A stretch of DNA of 64,000 nt, from contig NC_068562.1 in NCBI RefSeq assembly GCF_022201045.2, positions 3,348,001 to 3,412,000 of the forward strand, read 5' to 3'. This stretch comes from Citrus sinensis. Lineage: Eukaryota > Streptophyta > Magnoliopsida > Sapindales > Rutaceae. Each line of letters opens with the position of its first letter. Position 1 is the stretch's first letter. Below, in pieces: positions 50,337 through 62,529 of the stretch. Both the position numbers and the translations under genes were made by a program. Below the pieces are notes generated by a model. That model saw only the letters and a list, made by a program, of their open reading frames with translations. It searched no databases and had not been told where the DNA came from.

Positions 50337-53300
50337 ATGGCCAATCCTGGAGTCGGGAACAAGTTCGTGTCTGTTAATCTGAACAAATCATATGGGCAAT
50401 CTTATCATCAACATCAAAATAATCATCATCATAACTTATCTCATTCCGGTTATTACGGGTCGAATCGGGCCCGTCCTGCTGGTGGCGGAGGAGGAGGAAT
50501 GTTGGTCCTGTCACGGCCCCGAAGTTCGCAGAAAGCTGCTGTGCCTAAGCTTTCTGTTCCACCCCCCTTGAATCTGCCCTCATTGCGCAAGGAGCACGAG
50601 AGATTTGATTCATCGGGATCCAATGGTGGGCCTGCTGGCGGAGGGGTTTCAGGTGCTGGGCAGAGGCCAGGTTCCTCGGGCACTGGCTGGACTAAGCCTG
50701 GCACAGCTGTTGGTAGTGATCAGAAAATTAATGATAAGGTTGATCAGGGTCCGCATAGTGTTGATGGATTGAGTAAGGGGAATGATGGGGTTGGTGTGTA
50801 TGTGCCACCTTCAGTGCGGTCTGGTACAGTTGGGCCTGCATTATCTAGTTTCGCTCCTGCAGAGAAGGCAAGTGTTTTGAGGGGTGAAGATTTTCCCTCT
50901 TTGCAGGCTGCGTTGCCAGCTGCATCTGGGTCGGAGAAGAAACAGAAGGATGGTTTTAGTCAGAAACAGAAACAAGGCATGAGCCAGGAGTTGGGTAATA
51001 ATGAGCAGAAGGATGGTTGTCGATTTAATGCTGTTAATGATGGCATGAGTCCTCGTTTGCAATCTGGACAGGATGTTGTTGGTAGTAGGTTGCGAGAGAA
51101 TGGTGGTATAAATCATGATACGGGTAGTGCACGGAGATCAGAGCAAGTGAGGAAGCAAGAGGAATACTTTCCTGGGCCACTGCCATTGGTTAGGTTGAAA
51201 CCACGATCTGATTGGGCTGATGATGAACGGGATACAGGTCATGGCATTACAGACCGGGACAGAGATCATGGATTCTCAAAGAGTGAAGCTTACTGGGAAG
51301 GAGATTTTGATATGCCTAGGCCCAGTGTTTTGCCACACAAACGAGCTCATAATGTTTTTGAGAGGTGGGGACAGCGTGACAGTGAAACTGGAAAAGTTTC
51401 TTCCAGTGAAGTCGCCAGAGTAGACCCTTTTGGCAGAGATATTAGAGCGCCTAGTAGAGAAGGACGAGAGGGAAACATGTGGAGAGCATCTTCCTCTCTT
51501 CAAAAAGATGGATTTGGTGCCTTAGATATTGGAGACAACAGAAATGGTATTTGTGAACGGCCATCTAGTCTGAATAGAGAAGCAAACAAGGAGACTAAGT
51601 TCATGTCATCGCCATTTCGAGACACGGTGCAGGATGACTCTGGAAGGAGGGATATAGACTATGGGCCGGGTGGGAGACAGCCTTGGAACAACTCAGTGCA
51701 CTCATTTAATAGTCAAAGGGCAGAAAGAAATCCATGGGAACAGTATGGCAGTGAACAATACAACAGATTTAGGGGTGATGCTTTCCAGAGAAGTTCGGCG
51801 TCAAAATCATCATTTTCCTCTGGTGGCAGAGGGTTTCCACACAATGATCCCATGCACAATTTTAGTAGGGACAAACGTCCATTATTGAAGAGAGAAGAAC
51901 CTTATCAAGATGACCCTTTCATGAAGGACTTTGGAAGTTCTAGTTTTGATGGACGGGATCCCTTTTCTGCTGGTCTTGTTGGGGTGGTTAAAAAGAAAAA
52001 AGATGTGCTTAAACAGACTGATTTCCATGATCCTGTTAGGGAATCTTTTGAGGCCGAACTTGAGAGAGTCCAGAAGATGCAGGAGCAGGAGCGGCAGCGA
52101 ATCATTGAAGAACAGGAAAGAGCTTTGGAGCTAGCTCGACGGGAGGAAGAGGAGAGACTGAGAGTGGCTAGGGAACAAGAAGAACAAAGGAGAAGGTTAG
52201 AAGAAGAAACCAGAGAAGCTGTGTGGAGGGCTGAACAAGAGCAATTGGAAGCCACACGCAAGGCTGAAGAACAGAGGATTGCAAGAGAAGAGGAGAGGCA
52301 GAGGATTATTATGGAGGAGGAGAGGAGGAAACATGCTGCTAAGCAAAAGCTTCTAGAATTGGAGGAAAGAATTGCCAAGAGGCAGGCTGAAGCAGCCAAG
52401 AGTGACAGTAATTCTTCTGACATTGCAGATGAGAAATCGTCTGGGTTGGCAAAAGAAAGAGATCTTCCCAAAATGGCAGATGTGGGTGATTGGGAAGATG
52501 GTGAAAGGATGGTGGAGAGAATAACAACTTCAGCTTCTTCTGATTCCTCTGGTCTTCATAGATCCTTTGACATGAGCTCTAGGAATCAATTTGCTAGAGA
52601 TAATTCATCTGGGTTTTTGGATAGGGGCAAACCTTTTAATTCATGGAGACGGGATGCATTTGAGAGTGGGAACAGCTCAACCTTCATTACACAAGATGCA
52701 GAAAATGGCCACTATAGTCCCAGACGAGATTCAGCTTTTGGAGGAAGAGCTGTTCCTAGGAAAGAGTTTTACGGAGGACCTGGGATTATGTCTTCAAGGA
52801 ATTATTATAAAGCCGGGATTCTAGAGCCACACATGGATGAATTTACTGTTTCAAGAGGTCAGAGATGGAATATGTCTGGAGATGGAGATCATTATGGCAG
52901 AAACATTGAGATGGAATCTGATTTTCATGAGAATATCACTGAAAGATATGGTGATGTTGGTTGGGGGCAGGGTCGTTATCGTGGCAATGTTTATCCTCCA
53001 TACCCTGATCGAATATATCCAAATCCCGAGACAGATGTGATTTCTTCATTTGGGAGGTCTCGGTATTCCATGAGGCACCCTCGTGTGCTTCCTCCTCCAA
53101 CTCTGACTTCAATGCAAAAACCTTCCTATAGACGTGAGAATGAGCGTCCTAGTCCTTCAACTTTCCAAGAAAATGAGGCGGAGTACAATCGATTGTTAAG
53201 AAGTGAATCTATCAGCCTGGCAGGTTTAGATAGAAGTGAACAGCACAATCTTGCTCAGCCTGAAATAATTGATGTCCAGCCCGAGAGTACTGAAAATGAG

Positions 53301-56300
53301 GAACAGAATTTGGAAAGAAGCACAACATCCAGATGTGATTCACAGTCCTCACTTTCTGTTTCTAGCGCGCCTGATTCGCCAGTTCATCTATCTCATGATG
53401 ATTTGGATGTATCTGGAGACTCACCTGCATTATCTGCTACAGAAGAGGATAAAGATGCAGTATTGTCAGGACCAGTTAATGATACCGTCGTCTTGCCCAT
53501 GGATTCTGGGAATGGGAATATGATCGCTCCAGCAAGTTCAATTTCTGCAGGTGATGATGAAGAATGGGCTGTTGAGAATGATGAACGGTTGCATGAGCAA
53601 GAAGAATATGATGAGGATGAAGACGGATATCAAGAAGAAGATGTTCCTGAAGGAGATGATGAGAACATTGAATTGACGCAGGAGTTTGAAGGTATTCATC
53701 TAGAGGAGAAAGGCTCGCCGCACATGATAGGCAACTTGGTCTTAGGCTTCAATGAGGGTGTCGAGGTTCCAATGCCAAATGATGATTTTGAAAGAAGTCC
53801 ACAAAATGAAGATACCACATTAGCACCCCAGATTTCTGCTGGTACGGTAGTAGAAGATCAAGGATCTTTAGATGGGTTGTGTGGAAATCTTGCTTCTGTG
53901 GACATTCCTTCCCAATTGAGTATTGGTAGTTCTTCTGGAATCTTGCAGGAGACTGATAAGGCAATTCAGGATTTGGTTGTACAGCAAGACAACACTCAAT
54001 TGTCAGCAGCATCTGAGCTAATGGATCATTTGAATGCTAACAGTTGTTCTGTTGTTTCTACTCAGCATCCAATCCCAACTTCTGTTAGTATGGCCTTACA
54101 GTCATCATCTGATCAGAGTGTCATGTCCACAGTTACCGCTGGTCTGAGTCAGGCTGAGACACCTGTTAAGTTGCAGTTTGGGCTGTTTTCTGGTCCTTCT
54201 CTAATACCATCTCCGTTTCCAGCCATACAGATTGGTTCTATACAGATGCCGCTTTTACATCCACAAGTGGGTACATCCCTTGCCCATATGCACCCATCGC
54301 AACCTCCAGTTTTCCAGTTTGGTCAGCTAAGATATACATCTCCTGTTTCCCAGGGAGTGCTCCCGTTGGCTCCTCATTCAGTGCCTTATGTTCAACCTAA
54401 TGTTCCAGCCAACTTTTCGTTGAATCAGAATGCAGGAGTCTCTCAGCCCATTCAACATGTTCAACAAACTTCTACTCATAAAAGTGACACATTTTCTCTT
54501 TCGGGAGATAACCATCTAGGCCTCGTTCGTAGGCACCTGGATCAAGGGAATGCATTAAATGAGGCATCTTCACTGCCAGCAATTGGCAGTGCACAAACTA
54601 CCTCTATGGTACAGCAGGATGGAGCTGAGATTTCTCTCATTGATGATAACAAAACAAGGCGTGATTCAGTTTTCGAAGCAGATGAGCAGGGTCACCATAA
54701 TTTAGATATGAGGAACTTCAAATCTTTGAACCCTAAAAAATCATCAGGTCGCCTTCACACCGAAGCGTCATCTTTTCAGTCCAATTCCAGAGAGAAAAGC
54801 TTAACTGGGTCAAAGGCTCAAGGTTTAACATCTGGTAGCCGAGGTAAAAGATATGTTGTTACAGCCAGGAATAATTCTTTTCCAAAGTCATCATTTGTGG
54901 CAGCTGAACCCTCTCGTTCAGATGCTGTTGGATTTCCAAGGAGGCCTCGGCGCCAGCGAACTGAGTTTCGGGTTCGGGAAAATGCTGATAAGCGGCAATC
55001 TACTGCTATGGCTCCAGCTAACCATCTTGGGGTGGATGATAATTCAAATAGTAGTAGAAGGGTTACTGGAATTTCTACCCGCAGTGGGTATAGGAGAGTT
55101 GTGTTGAGTAAATCATCGAAACAGATCAATGACTCGGAATCCTCGAATTCAGCCACAATGAATTTACAGGAGAGAGATCCTGGGAGCAAGGTTGGAAAGG
55201 GAGTTGGAAACGAATCATTGATGAAGGGTCAGAACATTTCACACACTGATGAGGGAAACCTTAAAAGGACCATTCGCTCTGAAGATGATGTTGATGCTTC
55301 CTTACAAAGCGGTGTTGTGCGTGTATTTGAGCAGCCTGGCATAGAAGCCCCAAGTGATGAAGATGACTTCATTGAGGTGAGGTCGAAGAGGCAGATGCTG
55401 AATGATCGGCGTGAACAGAAGGAAAAAGAGATTAAGGCAAAGTCTCGGGTTACAAAGGTTCTGGTGCAGTCTTCTATTCAATTTGTTTTTATGCCTCGCA
55501 GTTTGAATCATTTGATGAAGACCTATTACTTAATTACATTATTTTATTGTTTATGACAGCTGCCAAAGAAACATCATTCTACTTCACAAAATGCTATTGT
55601 CTTAACTAGCTCAAATAAAATATCTGCTTCAACGTGTGGACAAGGTGCAAATAATGTCCGCTCTGATTTTGCTGCCAATGAGGGAAGAAATTTGACAAAC
55701 ATTGAAGTGTCAACAGGATTTAATGCAAACAAAGTGTCTCAACCCTTGGCTCCTATCGGCACTCCCGCTGCGAAATCTGACCCTCAGGCTGATTTAAGAT
55801 CCCAGACAAACAAGTATTTGCCCTCAAAAGATTTCTTATAGAAGAAAATTTGGGCATTTAGAAGTCTTAATCTCATTTGTTTTTCTGCAGGTCCCTCAAA
55901 AACAGCTCCATTCCAGTCGTATCTGGCTGTGGAAAGAATCTTGCATCAGGCTTCATTTTTGACAGCGAGAATAAGATCATGGATAATGTTCAAACATCTA
56001 TGGGCTCTTGGGGTAATTCGCGGCTTAATCAGCAGGTGTGTCGAAAAGTATCAGTTGTTATTCTTGACTTTATTTGTTGCGATGTTTATATATTTTTCTG
56101 AAACGCTGCTCTGTTCTCTTTTCTCTTTAACAATGTATTTGCCTTCTAATTTTCAGATGAACTTAGCTTTGTTTGGGTTTAATTTTTGTATTTGGCATTG
56201 GGGTTCAATGAATTAGACATATGTTGGCTTATGAATATAATCATGTGGGAGGATTGAATATATGCTCACCACTTATTTATTTATTTTTTCTTTGGAGCCT

Positions 56301-56583
56301 TGTCCCTAGTGATGTTGGCTTGCTTCCAGGATATCCTTCTGTTCAGTGAAGTTTGGCATTTGACATGCATGCTGGTGTTTTTATTTTTTGTTCGCTGTCT
56401 GTGCTCTATTCTTTTTTCTTTTCCTACTTTTTTTTTTTTTTTTTATTGCAATGTAATTTGTATCTGGATTCTGAGTGCTTTAAAGTGTTTGTAGGTAAAA
56501 TGTAGTGCTTTTCAAGGGTGGTTTAATTTAATTGTCTTTTTGTGGTTTTCAAATTGATTTTTGTTATACAACCTGTTAAACAT

Positions 56584-56642
<59 letters not shown>

Positions 56643-58483
56643 AACTAAAAAATTCAAAAAAAAAAAAGTTAAAGGTTGACAGGGCCAATAATCTAGCATC
56701 ATATAGTGATTTGAATTTTTTTGAGATTTGATTACTATTTGGTTTTGAAAGTGAATAATAAATTTAAATGAAACAATGATGACATAGTTTCCTCTGGGCC
56801 GAGTATTGTAATTATTTGGAAAGTATGTTTTTGATGATTTGGAAACTGATTTGATTGTTCTGCAAGGTCATGACGTTTACGCAGACCCAGCTTGACGAGG
56901 CTATGAATCCTGGGAAATTTGATTCATGTGTTTCTGTTAAAGATCATACTAGCTCAGTCAGTGAACCCAACATGCCATCATCATCCATCTTGACAAAGGA
57001 CAAGTCATTTTCTTCCTCTGCAAGCCCAATCAACTCTTTGCTTGCTGGAGAGAAAATTCAATTTGGTGGGCATTTTCTTTCATGTCAACTGATGCAGGTT
57101 TCTGTAATTGCAATTTGCTCACACTGAAAGATCATTTTTTACTGTATGCAGGTGCAGTTACATCTCCAACGGTTCTTCCTCCCAGCACCCGTGCTGTTTC
57201 ACATGGGATTGGTCCTCCTGGTCCATGTCGATCAGACATCCAAATTTCCCACAATCTTTCAACGCCTGAGAATGACTGCGCAATTTTCTTTGATAAAGAG
57301 AAAAACACTAGTGAATCTTGTGTCAATCTGGAGGATTGCGAAGCTGAAGCTGAAGCTGCTGCATCTGCTATTGCTGTTGCAGCCATAAGCAGCGACGAGG
57401 TTGTTGGAAATGGGCTGGGCACTGGCTCTGTCTCTGCATCAGAAACCAAAAATTTTGGAGGTGCAGAAACTGATGGTATAAGAGCAGGTAAAAATCTTTT
57501 GCTTCCACGGTGCTGAGCCTTGTACTCCTTCCCATATAGATTTTAATTTTTTCTCATGCTATTTAAGACTTAATTTAATGTAGCAGGTGGAGATGCTGAT
57601 CAGCAATCAGCAAGTCAATCAAGGGCTGAAGAGTCATTAAGTGTAGCCTTACCAGCAGATCTTTCTGTTGAGACCCCTCCAATTTCCTTATGGCCACCTT
57701 TACCAAGCCCACCTTCATCGAACCAGATGATCTCGCATTTCCCGGGAGGCCTACCATCCCATTTTCCCCTATATGAGATGAATCCTGTGTTGGGGGGTCC
57801 TATCTTCACTTTTGGACCGCATGAAGAATCTGTTCCTGCTCAATCACAGACCCAGAAGACTGCTAGTACACCAGGTTCAAGCTCACTCGGGACATGGCAA
57901 CAGTGCCATTCTGGTGTGGATTCATTCTATGGCCCCCCAGCAGGATATACTGGGCCTTTTATCAGCCCAACGGGGGGCATCCCTGGGGTTCAAGGCCCAC
58001 CACATATGGTTGTCTATAATCATTTTGCACCAGTTGGCCAGTTCGGACAAGTTGGCTTGAGTTTCATGGGTACATATATTCCATCTGCAAAGCAACCTGA
58101 TTGGAAGCGCAATCCTGCTTCTTCTGCTATGGGTGGTGGTGAAGGAGACGTGAACAATTTGAATATGGTTGCTGCCCAGCGTAATCCTACCAACTTGCCT
58201 GCTCCAATCCAGCATCTTGCCCCAGGCTCACCACTCCTGCCCTTGGCTTCCCCTCTGGCGATGTTTGATGTTTCTCCATTCCAGGTGGACATTTTCCATG
58301 TTTTAAAACTGAAAATTACTTGACTTTTAACATGATTGTTACTCTCCTTTCCCTCTTATTACCTTTTATGTTTTTGTTCCAGACTAGTTATGTTCTGGAA
58401 AATATTGGTTTTATACAAATGATTGTAGAAGTCTTTCAATCCCGAATTGTTCTGCAGTTTTTCAATGTGTTACTCTTCTTCTT

Positions 58484-58531
<48 letters not shown>

Positions 58532-59312
58532 TTTTCATTTGTTGGTGAGAGTACAGTTGCTGTTTATAACTAATAGTTTGTTGCCACACACCCCCCCCCC
58601 CCCCCCCCAAAAAAAAAAACCACATCTGACTTTCATTTGCAACTCTTTTATCCAGCCCCCATCTGATATGTCAGTTCAAGCTCGCTGGTCGCATGTTCCT
58701 GCACCGCCACTTCAGTCTGTTCCTATGTCAATGCCATTGCAGCGACCGACAGATGGAGTACTTCCTTCTCAGTTTAACCATGGGACTTCTGCGGATCAAT
58801 CATCAGCTTCCAACAGGTTTCCTGAGTCCCGAAATTCAACACCCTCTGACAGTAGCCAGAATTTCCATGCAGCGACAGATGCGACTGTCACTCAGTTGCC
58901 AGAGGAATTAGGGTTGGTTCATGCATCAAGCTCCACTTGCGCTGGGGCTTCAACACAAAGTAGTGTTGTTAAGAGCTTGTCAGTAAGCACTGCAGCAGAT
59001 GCTGGCAAGACTGATACTGTTCAAAATGGCAGTAGTGTTGGCCAAAACACTAGTTCGACTTTTAAACCGCAGCCTTCGCAGCAGAAGAATACATCTTCCC
59101 AGCAGTACAATAATTTGTCAGGTTATAATTATCAGAGAGGAAGTGGGGTGTCGCAGAAGAATAGTTCTGGGGGTGAATGGTCCCATCGAAGGATGGGGTT
59201 CCATGGGCGAAATCAGTCTTTTGGTGCGGAGAAAGGCTTCTCTCCTTCAAAAATGAAGCAGATATATGTGGCAAAACAGACCCCCAGTGGGACATCAACA
59301 GCACCGCAGTGA
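50337..59312 (+). CDS. Large BAT2/PRRC2-like low-complexity protein
   Basis: Exons 50337-55457, 55560-55813, 55891-56035, 56867-57065, 57152-57487, 57587-58284 and 58656-59312 encode 2469 residues with consistent phase. Residues 55-85 (MLVLSRPRSSQKAAVPKLSV then PPPLNLPS) and 180-192 (VLRGEDFPSLQAA) match the BAT2/PRRC2 N-terminal pattern. A long charged coiled coil, rich in EEERQR-type repeats, covers about residues 565-698. An acidic tract lies near 1070-1125, an Arg-rich patch RRPRRQRTEFRVRE near 1535, and a conserved EDDFIEVRSKRQML segment near 1675. The C-terminal third is Pro, Gly and Gln-rich, ending in RGG-like repeats. Animal PRRC2 proteins act in stress granules and translation initiation; a similar role here is inference. 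Arabidopsis MOS1 is a related BAT2 protein; I think At3g50370 is the closer match, from memory. The ATG at 50337 is preceded by no in-frame ATG. Confidence 0.9.
56588..56641. repeat. (TC)n(TA)n microsatellite in an intron
   Basis: About 37 bases of TC repeat followed by about 17 bases of TA repeat lie in the third coding intron (56036-56866) of the PRRC2-like gene. Useful only as a polymorphic marker. Confidence 0.9.
58489..58619. repeat. (TA)n, poly-T, poly-C and poly-A tracts in an intron
   Basis: A TA repeat (about 58489-58522) and a T run are followed by a C run of about 20 bases (58591-58609) and an A run, all within the sixth intron of the PRRC2-like gene, just before the final acceptor at 58655. 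Lengths of such runs are error-prone. Confidence 0.85.
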
Positions 59313-60170
59313 GGATTTGATGGAAGATGAGATTTTTGGATTGAGAGGAGAAAGCCACTGGGAGCTGAGGCAGCTTCTGAGGATTGAGTTTTGTGTTGAC
59401 GTTTTGCATAATTCATTGCACAAGTAGGGAATATCTAGTGTGGAGTTTTGGATTTTTATCAGTGCCTGTCAAAGGGCTATGCTGGTTTTTGTAATGCAAG
59501 GTTGCAGAACTGGTTGATGATAGCAGTTTTGGGTCTTTCCACAGAGTAATTTTAGTGATGGTGTACTTGGATAATAGTGTGTTATCAGGACGGTAGGCAC
59601 TAGACACACCGCTGTTCGCAGATGCGGTGTACTTGTCTGTTTTGGTCTATCACTTCCTTTATCTCGTTCTTTGTAGGCCGCAAAGCATAAATGTTGATCT
59701 CTTTTGGGATTCATGTATTAGAATTACTAAAGATAAAGCAAAAAGCGGATGTATATTATATGTTTCTTTTTCTTTCCGTGTTAGCAATGATAAATGTTTT
59801 GGCTTGGTTGATGTTGGTCACCTGCTTTCTAAGATTTGAGTAATAGAGATGATGTTTAACTGATGCACGTGTTATGGTTAGATGTGGATGTGGTATATTT
59901 ATATGTATACAAGTCTAACAGGAATATGGGTCGTGGCATTGATGAGTAGAATAGTAGTAGAGTAATTATGATGACATTAATTTGCCTAGTCAGAAGAAAT
60001 GTCTGGTGCTGGTCCTGGGGAAGAAAAAACTGAAGAGTTCCAATAGATTTTCAATAAGAGGAGTGGGAGGCAGTGGCGCCGGCACATCAATCAAGCTTAA
60101 ACTAAGGCTTAATTGTCCAGACTCCAGGGTTATTAGTCAACTTGGGGAGCAACAACTCTATTCCGCATGT

Positions 60171-61070
60171 TTCTGTGTGTGGTGCGGCGCCGGAAAACCG
60201 TCTCAGTCTCGGACTATTTCTTTTTAAATCAAATGGAAAACTAAGGCTTAATTGTCCAGGCTCCAGAATGTGACAGGCCAGGCCGTCGGCGCCAAGAGTT
60301 GAGTTACGTTACAAGTGTAATTAATTAAGGGAAATTATCAGCCATATACTCTTAAATGACACCAGTATTAAACGTGATACAATATTTTTTAAGTATATCA
60401 CTCGTATACTCTAAGTTGACAAAACACTTTTATCGTCCACCAATTCGTTAACTGCCGTTTGCAAGCGTTGATATCATAAGGGTAATCTAGTCTTTTTTTA
60501 AAAAAGACATGTCATCCCATTTACCTAGTAAAATATGACATATCATATAATATATATTGATAAAAATGACATGTCATCTCTTTTATCGGATAATTGTTAA
60601 TAATTGTTAAAAAAAAGCTACTTTATAACCGAATTTACTCATCCAAAATTTAACCTAAATTTTTTAAGATCTACTCCAAGCTCAAACTGAAATTTTTTAT
60701 GGTATAATATGTATAATTGTAAATAATATATTGTTAATAAATTTTTATGGTATAATATGGATATTTTTTATAGATAATTGTTAATAATATGTACCATTAA
60801 TAATTCATATTTTTTTAATAAATGTATTGTTAATAAAAAAATTATGTATTGAAAATTTATGTTAATTTTTTGGATAAATTTATTTTTTACCTCATTTTGA
60901 GTTTCAATGGCGAAATAGTTAATTTGCCACAATTGTGCTAACTTTCTAAACGGAAGTTAACGGATTGGTGGACGGCATAAGTGTTTTGTCTACTCCAAAT
61001 GTGTCTGTTTGTGGTGCGGCGCCGGAAAACGGTCTCAGTCTCGGACTATTTCCTTTACAATCAAATGTTG
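60171..61070. repeat. Dispersed direct duplications flanking a foldback element
   Basis: TGTGGTGCGGCGCCGGAAAA followed by a CGTCTCAGTCTCGGACTATT-like stretch occurs at about 60178-60235 and 61010-61067 with few differences. A second pair, AAACTAAGGCTTAATTGTCC, occurs at about 60099 and 60239. The pairs imply local duplication, and the foldback element at 60418-60990 lies between the first pair. Confidence 0.8.
60418..60990. mobile_element. Foldback/MITE-like element
   Basis: The left arm 60418-60460 starts GACAAAACACTTTTATCGTC and ends GTTAACTGCCGTTT. The reverse complement of the right arm 60948-60990 starts GACAAAACACTTATGCCGTC and ends GTTAACTTCCGTTT, with 5 mismatches in 43. The interior is AT-rich with repeated GGTATAATATG motifs and no coding frame. 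The left side may extend further (TATACTC.TAA repeats from about 60345). No target duplication could be defined. Confidence 0.65.
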
Positions 61071-61640
61071 GTCGGCGTCCATGTCTGTTTGGATAAGCTG
61101 GAGAAAATTCCATCTGGTACAGCTGACCTCGCTTATTAGTATTTGCGTCTTGTCCTTTATTATTTAACTAACTTGTTTCCACTAGTACATTTGACCTTGA
61201 CCTTGACCTTTCAGCCAACTGGGTTTGAGCTTGATCATTAATATGTCGGCAACTGTTTCTTCTACTGCATCGACAAGTTTTATTCTCTATAGAATTTCTC
61301 TTTCCCGGCAAAAACATTTTAATTCAAATTCTCAAGTAAAAGCAGTAACATTACTAATATTCGAATCCGACCAACTATGTACAAATATATAAAATGAAAA
61401 TGAATCGACTTATTAATTACTTCATTTGACTGGTAATTCTTTTTAAGAGTAATACAAGATAATTCGAGCCCCCGTTCATGGATGGAGGAGAGAATCGTAC
61501 GTGCGTGATGATAAAATCTCTCTTCTGATCAGCTACGTCGAAGTAGTCATGACTCATGATCGTTATATAAAATTATTCTCCCGCTGCTTGCTGCTACTCT
61601 ACCTATCCCATTAATTCCACGGTGGTCTTAATTTGCAACA

Positions 61641-62258
61641 TTAATTTGGCGGCTTAAACTTACTCCTTTGTTCGGGTTCTGAATAATTCTTTGCAATGTA
61701 ATCTGATAATGGGAAATTAAGCTTTGCTTTAAGTCCCCTGAACTCAATGGCTGCCCTATCGTAAGCCCTAGCAGCTGCCTCATCCGTATCAAACGTGCCA
61801 AGCCACACACGTACAGCCCGCCGAGGGTCCCGAATCTCAGCTGCCCATCTGCCGCATTGCCTCTGTCTAATTCCCCTGTACTTGTTCTTCTTCTTCTTCT
61901 TCTTCTTCTTCTTCTCGTTTTTCATGATCACTTCATTTTCATTACTCGTGCCTGGGGTTGGGGTTGTACAATATTCTTCGCTGGGCGGGAAAAGGTTGCA
62001 GCCGAGGCAGCCGTTGATTTCGCATACCTGACACGTTACAGCATCTGGGAGGGTCAGCATCGCCATTGTGCAGGACACTTGCTCATTCTCTTCCATCCCT
62101 TTACCATTTGAAGAAAAGGACAATGTAGCAGCTTGATGTTCATCAATGGCAATAATGTGGCCTGTGATTACGTGCTTCAAAGTCGACACCATGACATTGT
62201 GTTCTTCTTCACGGTTCACAAGTGCTTTCAGCTGGGAGCTTCTAGAGGAATTTTCCAT
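61641..62258 (-). CDS. AP2/ERF transcription factor, group X (ERF109-like), altered AP2 domain
   Basis: A single 618-bp exon gives 205 residues. N-terminal [12 protein letters not shown] and the Cys motif [13 protein letters not shown] (C76, C79, C84, C87) mark group X ERFs such as ERF109/RRTF1, which respond to stress and wounding. A lysine run (residues 116-124) precedes the AP2/ERF domain at about 127-184: [48 protein letters not shown]. The family normally has RQRPWGKW; here it is RQRQCGRW, so the Trp known to contact the GCC box in AtERF1 is Cys135. The rest of the domain, including Glu141, Arg143, Arg150 and Trp152, is intact. DNA binding may be changed. The ATG at 62258 fits the family's length. 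A nuclear location is expected. Confidence 0.9.
   Translation of the reverse strand: MENSSRSSQLKALVNREEEHNVMVSTLKHVITGHIIAIDEHQAATLSFSSNGKGMEENEQVSCTMAMLTLPDAVTCQVCEINGCLGCNLFPPSEEYCTTPTPGTSNENEVIMKNEKKKKKKKKKNKYRGIRQRQCGRWAAEIRDPRRAVRVWLGTFDTDEAAARAYDRAAIEFRGLKAKLNFPLSDYIAKNYSEPEQRSKFKPPN
61884..61916 (-). repeat. Coding (AAG)n microsatellite, lysine run
   Basis: About 30 bases of TTC on the plus strand (AAG and GAA on the coding strand) encode the lysine run just before the AP2 domain. It may act as a nuclear signal and is prone to length change in steps of one residue. Confidence 0.85.
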
Positions 62259-62347
62259 ATCTTAAAAGCTTGAGATCGGGTAGAAATAGAAAGTATACAA
62301 TCGACTTGGCTTTTTTGGGGCCGGGGATGTGGGGGAGAGCGGGAGAG

Positions 62348-62354
62348 ATTTATA
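62348..62354 (-). promoter_or_regulatory. Candidate TATA box of the ERF gene
   Basis: The minus strand reads TATAAAT 90 bases upstream of the ERF ATG, in a pyrimidine-rich context. This would give a leader of roughly 60 bases. Confidence 0.6.
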
Positions 62355-62498
62355 GAGGAGCCCGGAGCCAGAGTCCATGTGGCTGCCGGCTGTTACGCAT
62401 TTTAGACACGGATCACAACACCAAGCGTTGTACGAGGAAATATCAGTAATGGAAAAGTGGGCCACAAAACCGGCAGCCCATTTTAGATTTTTAGTCAA

Positions 62499-62529
<31 letters not shown>

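Larger units (their letters stand above)
59313..61640. other. Convergent intergenic between PRRC2-like and ERF genes
   Basis: It begins with the PRRC2-like 3' UTR, then carries duplicated segments and a foldback element listed separately. 61080-61640 is ordinary AT-rich DNA with the ERF 3' flank. No gene was recognised. Confidence 0.5.

Noticed and set aside
51905..52471. 188-codon Ser/Leu-rich frame antisense to the PRRC2-like gene
   Set aside because: Mirror frame of the glutamate/arginine coiled coil in exon 1; composition is set by the opposite strand.
61795..62111. Plus-strand frames across the ERF gene
   Set aside because: Antisense shadows of the AP2/ERF coding sequence, dominated by the Phe/Leu/Val products of the TTC repeat.
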